In this document: in pieces, positions 23,901-31,138 of the stretch
Layout: each line of letters begins with the position of its first letter
Numbering within the stretch: position 1 is the first letter of the stretch
NCBI GenBank assembly: GCA_932294295.1
Contig: OW028573.1
Location: forward strand, 58,505,829-58,569,828
Direction of reading: 5' to 3'
Origin: Alitta virens
Lineage: Eukaryota > Annelida > Polychaeta > Phyllodocida > Nereididae
DNA: 64,000 nucleotides
Position numbers and translations under genes: made by a program
The notes under the pieces: generated by a model
The model's database searches: none
Told to the model about the DNA's origin: nothing
What the model saw: only the letters and a program-made list of their open reading frames with translations

Positions 23901-25437
23901 AAAAAAAATAATCAACGTATCCCATTGTTATTAAATATGGAATTTTATTTCATCTTTGCATTTTTGAACAACTGACCCATTAAATTGCCCTGAGAGGATC
24001 CGAGGAGCTAAAGATCAAATAAGTGTGGCTGTAATGGTAATTAAAGTAGCAAACAACAAGTTATTATCTTTTTTACTTCACCAGGACACTATTACAAATT
24101 AGAAAGTGAAAAGGAATTGCAGATGTTCCTAGCAGAACCAGAGAAATATGTCCCACCAATAGCACCAAGGAAGTTGCCACCACCTGATATGCTGCCTCGA
24201 CGATTAACTGGGCAACAAGCCAGGGACATGTTCCCAAAAACGGTTGAAATGCTAGGCTATTGTCCTGTGACTTATTTGGATGGCAAATGCAGGTTAATAT
24301 GACTTTTGAGGACAGCTGAAAATTTATAAACAGGATTTATTGATTTAAATCTATCATTAGAATAAAATAACAAAATATATTTCAAAATTTTTCAGATATG
24401 AAGCCATTGTTCCTGGGGATTCTGAACTAGTAATTGAGTATCGCGAGAAACTGTATTATGCCGAGTCAGAGGAAAAACTGCAAAAATTTATGCGGTAAGT
24501 ATATATTAGTGATAAAAAGAAAGGACTTATAAAAGCTATTCTATGTAATCGCATTTTTGCATCCATCAGTTCTTAAACACTATATCCTATACACCACTCG
24601 GTGTCAGATGTATATAGGTCCAATGAAACGTCTTGCAAATTCTCCTCATGCAAGAAGACACTAATGCACCATTTCTGATTAAGGACAACATAGTTAAAAG
24701 GTTTCTCTTTACACTCATAAACTTGAGAGGGTGGGAGCACATTGGCAGCAACTTCCAGTAATTTTTAAAGAGACTCTCCTGAAAGACTTGTGGTGCAAGT
24801 CTTCAAATAAATATATGCCATAAGTACTTGCATTTTAAAGCAGCCAGGTATTATGTTAACTGACTCTATTTTCTCTTGTAACAGATTACCAGAAAAGTAT
24901 TGGCAGTTGAAACTTCCACACAAGTTGCCACCAAAGAAGGAGCCAGTGCAAGTCACTAATCTGCCGATGCTTGGTTATATGGAACAGACTGTTGCCCAGG
25001 GGATCACCAAAGCATTAACAGCTGCCGGCAATTTCAAACCCAAGTACCCCTTCTTGACACCTTCCCGATCGGCTTTGGTTTACGTTGCATTCCATCTTAA
25101 AGGTAAGTTTAATTTTGACACCTAATGATGCCTCAAAACCCCTTTTGTAAGTGTATGTTGGTAATTGGAATTTGTTTGGAAACAAATCCAGTGTCTGAGA
25201 GTCCGTTTCCTCTTTTATTTTCCAGCTTACAACCCCAAAAGCTCAGAATACATCAGAAAAAAGTACCGAAAGAAGCTGACCCAGTTTGAAGAAACCTGCA
25301 AACTGATCCAATACCTAGGCGACCACATGACCCTCCGCTATAAGGAACCAGTTGAAAGACCTGAAGAATTTGACTTTAACTTGGAAAAGTTTATACATTT
25401 AAAGGAAACCAAACCTATGATGAGCTGGATAGCTTGA
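11987..25437 (+). CDS. AK9: Adenylate kinase 9 (complete gene, 38 coding exons, 1,988 aa)
   Basis: Nucleoside mono/diphosphate kinase of the AK9 family, which transfers phosphate from ATP to nucleotides in cytosol and nucleus. Exons: 11987-12046, 12153-12273, 12429-12578, 12718-12830, 12933-13040, 14075-14143, 14243-14368, 14473-14547, 14707-14951, 15122-15302, 15464-15626, 15774-16031, 16152-16291, 16384-16493, 16657-16890, 17381-17496, 17594-17656, 17838-17948, 18063-18136, 18303-18513, 18816-18958, 19044-19256, 20084-20280, 20358-20490, 20580-20710, 20835-21006, 21242-21478, 21834-21950, 22110-22328, 22440-22653, 22781-22982, 23066-23212, 23326-23543, 23638-23796, 24085-24292, 24396-24494, 24885-25102, 25226-25437. 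Their lengths sum to 5,967 nt, an exact number of codons, and every junction is in phase. Length is close to vertebrate AK9 (about 1,900 aa). P-loops start at residues 37, 396, 1038 and 1493. The start ATG has a good context (gaccATGg). Alternative splicing cannot be excluded. Confidence 0.96.
12153..13040 (+). other. AK9: AK9 kinase unit 1 (exons 2-5)
   Basis: The P-loop GKPGSGKS lies at residues 37-44, with the fold-typical YVLDGLP strand at about 112-118. This is the only unit with a recognisable LID-type motif, GMRVDPITGEIF followed by YDPE, as in NMP kinases of the AK7/AK8 type. It is followed by a Glu-rich exon (14,075-14,143). It is the most likely of the four to keep canonical lid closure; activity is inferred, not shown. 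Confidence 0.85.
13858..13976. repeat. TTGA and ATTC simple repeats in AK9 intron 5
   Basis: Tandem ttga units near 13,858-13,908, then cattcatt-type units near 13,930-13,972. Both lie in the longest early AK9 intron (13,041-14,074). I see no exon in that intron. Confidence 0.75.
15122..16890 (+). other. AK9: AK9 kinase unit 2 (exons 10-15)
   Basis: The P-loop GPPCSGKT is at residues 396-403. Its partner strand ILDNFPQT is at 645-652, far away in the sequence because a long charged insert separates them. Asn replaces the usual Gly in the DGFPR-type motif. Exon 12 (15,774-16,031) encodes a Lys/Thr/Glu/Asp pseudo-repeat with KTED- and KTAE-type units. Exon 15 ends in an Arg/Glu-rich helix that continues in exon 16, a likely coiled coil. 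Confidence 0.8.
19282..19997. mobile_element. hAT-type non-autonomous element in AK9 intron 22
   Basis: The element spans 19,290-19,989 (700 bp). It begins CAGTGTT and ends AACACTG. The flanking 8-mers are CTGATAAT (19,282-19,289) and CTGATTAT (19,990-19,997), matching at 7 of 8 positions, as expected for a hAT target duplication. The interior near both ends is full of agttac/gtaact motifs, including the palindrome agtaactagttact. There is no coding frame. It lies between exons 22 and 23 and accounts for most of that unusually long intron. Confidence 0.65.
20084..21478 (+). other. AK9: AK9 kinase unit 3 (exons 23-27)
   Basis: P-loop GPTGSGKT at residues 1038-1045 and GFVLEGFPRT at 1185-1194, the best match to the adenylate kinase DGFPRT motif apart from Glu for Asp. 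The lid region is replaced by a highly basic helix (KKERRKQLKQQ) that turns into an acidic run in exon 27. It is preceded by the second CPV module (exon 22). Confidence 0.85.
22440..23543 (+). other. AK9: AK9 kinase unit 4 (exons 30-33)
   Basis: P-loop GPPKAGKT at residues 1493-1500 and GYILDGCP at 1569-1576. Exon 31 ends at 22,982 and exon 32 ends at the unusual GC donor at 23,213. A Trp-rich segment containing RSKWWDWIK follows, matching the C-terminal part of AK9 relatives. Confidence 0.85.
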
Positions 25438-25832
25438 ATTTTATGTTGGAGTTTCTCATATTCAGCATTGAATCAATCTGTCAGCATTCTACATGTGAAA
25501 TCTGTAGGCTCTATAGTATTTGTGGTCATTAGACTTGAATTGCTTTTATCAGCTGTGATAGATCTATTCGCTTTTTATTGGCATTGAATATTTTTTGTTG
25601 GTCTATATGACAATCACTGCTCTAGCCATTTTACATTTACAATTGTTACTCCTGCAAAATCATGCTTGTGATGTTACTAAATTTTTTAAGAAGAAATACT
25701 AGTTTGTTATAATCATTATTCTTGATCTAGTCAGACCTCTATATTATGGCTATGCAGTCAATCGCTGGTGCAATTATGCTTTCATTACAACCAAATATAG
25801 GAAGCAGTCCTTGCAAAGCTTTGTAAGGTGTG
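25438..25832 (+). other. AK9: AK9 3' untranslated region (probable)
   Basis: AT-rich sequence after the TGA stop at 25,435-25,437. I see no canonical AATAAA before the Harbinger insertion at 25,836, so the original polyadenylation site may use a variant signal or may have been displaced past the transposon. Confidence 0.4.
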
Positions 25833-25835
25833 TTA

Positions 25836-25895
25836 AGCCCCGGTCTCACATAGCCGGTTTTCCCGTAGTGAACCCGTAGTACTACATAACGGTTA
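25836..25895 (+). repeat. Harbinger left terminal inverted repeat
   Basis: 60 bp, matching the right end (30,015-30,074, reverse complement) at 57 positions. The differences are at repeat positions 20, 27 and 47. Confidence 0.93.
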
Positions 25896-26044
25896 CGCAA
25901 CGTGCTTCCTGGCTCCAACCCGACGGCTACCGTGGATACCCGGCGATACCCGCCGAGTGACTCCTGGGATCCGTGGCCAAGCCGGGAAACTCAGGCCCGG
26001 TAGCCGGAAGAGCCATGCTTGCATGGCTTACCTGTGGCAAACTC

Positions 26045-26240
26045 CCAGGTGTCCAAAAAATTCCAAAAAGCCGGCGGATTACCCGTGGAAGCCGGCGGGT
26101 TACCCGTAGAACCCGGCGAGTTATTCGTTCCTAATTTTACCCGTAGTAAACCCAGCGGCTTGTACAGGGGTTCTACGGGTGACTTGCCGGGTTCTACGGG
26201 TAACCCGCCGGCTTCCATAAGTAACCCGTCGAGTTTGCCC
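26045..26240. repeat. Left subterminal repeat array of the Harbinger element
   Basis: Many short copies, in both orientations, of a motif around gccggcgggttacccgtag. The same motif family recurs near the right end at about 29,735-29,950. Subterminal repeats of this kind are candidate binding sites for the element's Myb-like protein; that role is inferred. Confidence 0.7.
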
Positions 26241-26430
26241 AGTGTCGCCTGCTGTTGATCCAATACACTTGCTCTAGAGCTAGTGATGCAATGCGAACTG
26301 GGTTTATTATGTCATCACAGCGGGGTACGCTATCCAGGCAGCATATAAAGATTGACCAGTGGTTAAGAGATCATTCAGCATCTTGCTATCATACAGAGAA
26401 GACGAATACACCGCTACAGAAATTTTTATC

Positions 26431-27705
26431 ATGCCGATGAAAAAGACTAGACCCAGGATCCACCCAGCGATGAGGATGCATCTTCAGGATCTGAAAAGAA
26501 GATGAAGAAGAAGAGTGCTCTTCCTCTGAAAGCAAAGCTGAAGAAGCCTGCACCTTCAAAGCGGCCTGCACCTGCGAAGTCGCCTGCAAAGCGGACTGGA
26601 CCTGCGAAGTCGCCTGCAAAGAAGCCTGCACCTTCAAAGCGGCCTGCACCTGCGAAGTCACCTGCAAAGCGGACTGGACCTGCGAAGTCGCCTGCAAAGA
26701 AACGTACAAGAGTTGCCAGGAAGACCTCATCAGATGCTGGCAGCACTGATGAGTCCACTGCTGCTAGTGCTCCTGTTCGTGCTGCTGGTCGATCTCGTGT
26801 TCCTGCACCTTCTCCTGTGCCTGCACCTTCTGCACCTTCTCCTGTGCCTGCACCTTCTGCACCTTCTCCTGTGCCTGCTCCTTCGCGTGATCCTTTCGCC
26901 TCCTCCTTCGACTGCTGCAACTGTGCCTGCAACTAGTGCTCAGAAGAAGCAGGAAAAGCTGTTCCTGCCATCCACTGATGAACAGGATGTCGCGTATTGG
27001 TATCGGGACAATCCAATTTTTTATGATCGGACATTGAAAGAGTATAAAGATACTGGCAGGAAGATGGCCCTCCTGAATGAAATGGCTGCAAAACTGAGTG
27101 TTCCCTGCAGCGGATTTCAACTGAAGACCTGGCTGGAGTCTATGAGGACCAGTGCAGGAAAACTAGTGAAGCAGGGGCCATCCGGTACAGCGAAGTGGAA
27201 TCCTAAAGAGAAGGAACAATGGATATACGCAAATTTTGGTTTCCTGATGGACCAAAAAAGAAACCGCGACCTGGAGGACAGCTCCACTGCGGAGAAATCT
27301 GACACCCATGATCATTCCGATCCGGATATTTCTATGGATGCCCCTCCTGCCGGACGATCCTCCAAGGGCGGCCCCTACAAGAAAAAGAGAAAGGAACTTG
27401 AGGAGCAGCAAAGTGGGATAGATCAACTTGTTGATCTTGCAAAATCATCATCTGGAGTGCTGCAGGCAACAATGCAACAGATGGTTGGTCCTCCTCCAAA
27501 GGATTTGACAGAACGAAGAAACCGGGTGCTCGGTGGCTTTATCGTTGCTGAGTGCATGACGATAGATGCCGAGTCCTTCGATGAGCTGCATGGTCAACTC
27601 CTTTCAATGTTTTTGCAACTTAAAGGCAATATACAACGAGCCAAAATCCAGCGGCAGCAGCGGCAGCAACCCCAGTATTTTTTGTTTGGTTCAGAAGTGC
27701 CATAG
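26431..27705 (+). pseudogene. Harbinger Myb/SANT-like accessory protein gene, frame-disrupted
   Basis: In this superfamily a Myb-like protein binds the element ends and helps bring the transposase to DNA. The conserved part, in the frame that stops at 27,705, contains WYRDNPIFYDRT, then MAAKLSVPCSGFQLKTW and KWNPKEKEQWIY, typical of Myb/SANT or MADF trihelix folds. A basic stretch (KKKRKELEE) follows. The upstream Lys/Pro/Ala-rich tail reads well only in another frame (26,451-26,936). A possible original ATG at 26,431 is back in the first frame. Two compensating frame changes are therefore needed, near 26,441-26,456 and 26,890-26,920. A shorter protein could start inside one frame. Its stop codon lies in the hairpin array. 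Confidence 0.75.
26540..26885. repeat. Coding minisatellites in the Myb-like gene
   Basis: A unit of about 78 bp, encoding a Lys/Pro/Ala-rich stretch with KKPAPSKRPAPAK, is repeated twice (about 26,543-26,700). A 27-bp unit containing ccttctcctgtgcctgcac is repeated about three times (about 26,808-26,880). Because the units are repeats without stops, several frames stay open here. Confidence 0.8.
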
Positions 27706-28032
27706 TTGTTGGTTGTTCAGAAGTGCCGTATTTTTTGTTTGGTTCAGAACTGCCGTAGAAAATAATAAAAATGATGAAAGTACGGCACTTCTGAACAAGA
27801 AAAAACTACGGCACTTCTGAACAGCCAACAACTACGGCACTTCTGAACCAAAAATATGATGTCTTCTTTGCTCAAAATTATTTACCCTGACACCACCCTT
27901 AAGTTAATTGCAACTTTGTTTGCAAAAGAAATATGAAAACTTTATTAAACCAAAAAAAAACAAATACGGCACTTCTGAACAAGAAAAAACTACGGCACTT
28001 CTGAACAACCAACAACTACGGCACTTCTGAAC
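27688..28032. repeat. Inverted/direct array of a 16-bp motif between convergent Harbinger genes
   Basis: Nine copies of TACGGCACTTCTGAAC, spaced mostly 26 bp apart, form three triplets. One triplet is inverted (27,689-27,757) and two are direct (27,781-27,848 and 27,965-28,032). The inverted triplet and the first direct triplet form arms of about 70 bp around a 23-base loop that holds AATAAA at 27,764. A TTTATT (minus-strand AATAAA) lies at 27,941. The placement suggests a two-way 3' end or terminator, or a source of double-stranded RNA; this is inference. Confidence 0.8.
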
Positions 28033-28288
28033 CAAAAAAATAATACAAAGTTCTGAACAAGTACTACAATGATCAAGCGCAAGAGATGCTATTTATATAT
28101 ATTTGGTAATTAATGTACGGGGAAAAACGTCAAATTCCAGGAGAGACGAAATCTACCTGGGATGGTGTTTGTTTTAGGTGGGTCAGACAGGAACTATTTT
28201 TTTTTATTAACACAAGAAGTGTACATGGTCTGCTCTTTTGGGAGGATTTAGTGGCCTTGAAAAAGGCTGGGGTTGTTTTGTGGTATCT

Positions 28289-29528
28289 TTATACCATGTC
28301 ACCTTGCCATGGCACACTTCCTTCCTCTAAATTAATATGGTCAACCAAGTACTGCCGTTGATTCTTGGCTACATCAGTCATAGTGGGTGGTGGCATTTCA
28401 TCGATTTCTCCAGCTGCCCTCCAAGTTCCTGGGGTGATTACATGTGTGATTGGATCTTCCTGGTCCACCATGATGTTCTGGCCAGTTGGATACCTTATTC
28501 TCATCAGATTGTGGAGGCAGCAGCATGCAATGACAATGGATTCCACTGTCTTGGTTTTCTGTGGCATGGTAGTCAGGAGACACCTGAACCTTGCTGCAAG
28601 GATCCCAAATGCATTTTCCACAATTCTTCTTGCCCGGGAGAGTCGGTAATTGTATATCCTCTGCTCCTTGGTCATGTTTCTGAGGGGCAGTGGCTTCATC
28701 AGCCAGGTTCTCAAAAGAAAGGCATCATCTCCAACAATGAAGTAGGGAAGAGGTTGGTCACCAGGAAGAATTGGTTCAGGTGGAGGTAACCCAAGGGTCC
28801 CTTCTTCAAGTGCTTCCCTCAGGACTGTCGTACTAAAAACTCCGTCCGATCCAGCTCCGTTAGCTCCACAGTCTACATTGAGGAACTTGTAATCAGCATC
28901 CACAAGAGCCATGAGTACTATGGAGTGGTATCCCTTGTAGTTGTAGTACACGGAACCACCTCTGGGAGGACATTTGATGGCCACATGCTTTCCATCAATG
29001 GCTCCAACACAATGAGGAAAGTTCCATCTCGAAAAGAATAGTTCAGCGACTTGTCTCCACTCTTCTGGAGTTGTGGGGCAGGTCAGGAGATCATCGGAAT
29101 ACTCTGCAATTATGGCTTCACAGACTTCTCGAACTATGGAGCTGATGGTGTGGTGGGCCACTCTAAAGCCATACATGAGGGACCTGTACGTAGCTGTCTC
29201 CAGTTGCCAAATAGCGGAGGGTGATGGCAAGTCTGAGTCCTGGCTCCAAAGCTTTCCTCCAGTAGGTGTCTTCTTTGGTAATCCTAGGACCAATTTTGCC
29301 AAGGACCTCTTGGAACATGACTGGTTCCATTCTCATAAAGTTGGTGTAACTTTGGGTATCCTCGACGAGCAGTTCATTCAATAGACGCTCATAATATCCC
29401 ACCTGAGGTCTTCTCAACAGCCAGGACCTCACCCAAAACCTCCTCCTCCTCATGGCTGCCAGTTTTCTTTCTTCTTCTCTCTTCCTCTCCTCCTCCTCCT
29501 CCTCCTCCTCAGCTAGTGTTGTCATCAC
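28289..29528 (-). pseudogene. Harbinger DDE transposase gene with one frameshift
   Basis: Nuclease of the DDE_Tnp_4 type that cuts and joins the element's ends. The first part (29,528 down to about 29,190) starts MMTTLAEEEE, with a Glu/Arg-rich N terminus, then the helix-turn-helix region ending LRYLATGDSY. The second part (about 29,186 to 28,289) continues RSLMYGFRVAHHTIS. It carries the catalytic residues in GAIDGKHV, AGSDGVF and RRIVENAFG. The parts are in different frames: there is a net +1 shift at 29,186-29,193, consistent with four extra bases (gtac) in ctacgtacagg. No other stop interrupts it. Only one event separates this copy from an intact frame. The antisense open frames over this region are shadows. 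Confidence 0.88.
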
Positions 29529-29734
29529 ACAAGCAAGTTGTAAATTAAATGCATAATTGAGCAGCTACTAGTAGCAAGGCTCTATTTCGTTCTTGTTGAT
29601 GCATGTACATGGTCTTTCCTCTTCTGCAGCTGGAGACAGAATGATCAAGAGATGCAGCCCCTATTTTAAATATTTTGGTAAATTCCAGGAGACACTCGAC
29701 GTGTTGTACATATACCTGACGGCTACTACTTTAA

Positions 29735-29950
29735 ACCCGCCGGCTTTCCTGTCGTTATTTTAAAATTAGAGTTACCCGAAGAAGCCGTCGAGTTACTCGT
29801 AGACCCGGCCAGTCACCCGTGGAAGCCGTCGAGTCAACCCTTTGAATTCGTCCACTAAGTGGCCGTAACCCAGCGAGTCACCTGTGGAAGCCGGCGGGTT
29901 ACCTGTAGAACCCGGCGGGTTACCAATAGAACCCGGCGAGTCACACGTCG
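29735..29950. repeat. Right subterminal repeat array of the Harbinger element
   Basis: Copies of cccgtagaacccggcgg- and ggaagccgtcgagt-type motifs, equivalent to those at 26,045-26,240. They lie between the transposase start and the right terminal repeat, so they may also overlap its promoter. Confidence 0.7.
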
Positions 29951-30014
29951 GGTGATACCCCGCCCCGTTTTGCCGCCAGAATCCGTCGCCAACCCGGCGA
30001 AAAAAGCTTTTACA

Positions 30015-30074
30015 TAACCGTTATGTAATACTACGGGTTCACTACGGCAAAACCAGCTATGTGAGACCGGGGCT
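30015..30074 (-). repeat. Harbinger right terminal inverted repeat
   Basis: Reverse complement of the left repeat with three mismatches. TTA follows immediately at 30,075-30,077. Confidence 0.93.
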
Positions 30075-30077
30075 TTA

Positions 30078-30359
30078 GGCCACAACACCCTATGTCAACA
30101 AAAAGTCCAAATCATTTCATGTGGAGACCTCTGGTGTTCATTGCAGAGACTATAGGGCCAAACTAAAATGGCAATTATTGCAATTGAGATAAACTGGCGA
30201 CATCATCCATTTAGGATAGGCAATGCAAGGTGTTCTACCTCCGAAGAAGTGATGAGATATGTTGTTGTGTACACAAAATGCCTCTGGGAGTAGATCTACG
30301 ACATAAACCAACTGAACCAGCATCAGAAAGGTTTTGTAAATCAAATGAAGTTTTTTAAT
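30078..30359. other. Unassigned spacer right of the Harbinger element
   Basis: No gene or clear repeat seen. This sequence and 25,438-25,832 were contiguous before the Harbinger insertion. Confidence 0.4.
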
Positions 30360-30963
30360 ATGAGGCTGTCAACCGCCAATTCAAGTCATATAGTAGTTTA
30401 CATCATAGATATGTTGATAAATCCAAAGAAATGGTGATCTACTTTGGCAGGAAGACCTTGACCTTCCAGCTATAATCCTTGATGGTAAACTCCTTGGACT
30501 GACTGCAGATTATAATCATGGAAGATCATATGCAAATGATGTGCACTAAGGCATCCCAGGAACTTTATTTTCTGATACTCCTCAAGAGAGCAGGGGTTTC
30601 CATTGAGGACATGCTGAAAGTCTTCCGCTCAACTATTTGTTCCTTGTTGGAATATGCACTGTGTGGCATCCAGGTTTTATCAAAGTTGAGAGCTACAGTA
30701 TTGAGGACATCCAAAGACGAGCCATGAAGATTATATATCCCGATTTATGTTACCAACAGGCACTAGGGATAGCAAAACTAAAGACTCTTGCTGAGCAGAG
30801 AGACCACCACTTCAAGCATGTTTTAATGACATTCAAAAGGATGACCATGTCTACTACCCCCAAAAATACCTGTACGGACTCAAATAATGTACGGAACACT
30901 GCTATCAAGGACAAACCATGTGAAAAAAAAAAAAATCTCCCATTAATTATGGACTATCAGTGA
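30360..30963 (+). pseudogene. LINE reverse transcriptase 3' fragment, decayed
   Basis: Translation in pieces gives the C-terminal reverse transcriptase pattern of CR1/L2-type non-LTR retrotransposons. First comes KEMVIYFGRK (about 30,426), then KASQELYFLILLKRAGVS (about 30,550). After a frame change near 30,660 it continues VWHPGF, then SIEDIQRRAMKIIYPDL and LKTLAEQRDHHF. The 5' part is missing and there are several stops and shifts. The family assignment is by pattern only. Confidence 0.72.
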
Positions 30964-31138
30964 CTTTTCTCTCTGAGGGACTTTCATTTTAAATTTTTTT
31001 GATATATTTTTAATAGTTCATGCTACTTTTTAAAATTTTTTTAAATTATTTACCACTTAAATCACTACCAAGACTGGCTTGCTATTAATAATACTTAAAG
31101 CACACACAAATTCAATACAAATTGTATATATCTAGCAT

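Larger units (their letters stand above)
14893..24903 (+). other. AK9: Five CPV (YHS-like) modules encoded within AK9
   Basis: A module beginning Cys-Pro-Val and ending in F-x(4)-P-x-K/N-Y recurs five times. Cysteines are at residues 337 (codon 14,893), 976 (19,098), 1427 (22,317), 1717 (23,715) and 1803 (24,261). The clearest copy is in exon 22, where CPV is followed by DPEKAVKYREKTYYMSS and FLATPEKYL. Modules 1-3 each sit directly before a P-loop; modules 4 and 5 stand in tandem at the C terminus. The pattern resembles YHS domains, but the second metal-binding Cys of YHS is missing. The YHS link is my inference. Confidence 0.65.
25833..30077. mobile_element. PIF/Harbinger DNA transposon, full length (with TTA target duplication)
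   Basis: The element spans 25,836-30,074 (4,239 bp). Its ends are 60-bp terminal inverted repeats with three mismatches, starting AGCCCCGGTCTCACATAGC. A 3-bp duplication, TTA, flanks it (25,833-25,835 and 30,075-30,077), the PIF/Harbinger signature. Inside lie the two genes typical of the superfamily: a Myb/SANT-like gene (+) and a DDE transposase (-), in convergent orientation. Both carry frame breaks, so this copy is probably not autonomous, though nearly identical ends suggest relatively recent insertion. Confidence 0.93.

Noticed and set aside
26713..26890. Hydrophobic Leu/Val-rich N terminus of the long plus-strand Harbinger frame, looking like a membrane segment
   Set aside because: It is the wrong-frame reading of the Pro/Ala minisatellite; the neighbouring frame gives a sensible basic linker.
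28337..28789. Plus-strand open frame of 150 codons over the transposase
   Set aside because: Shadow of the conserved transposase on the other strand, with no protein features of its own.
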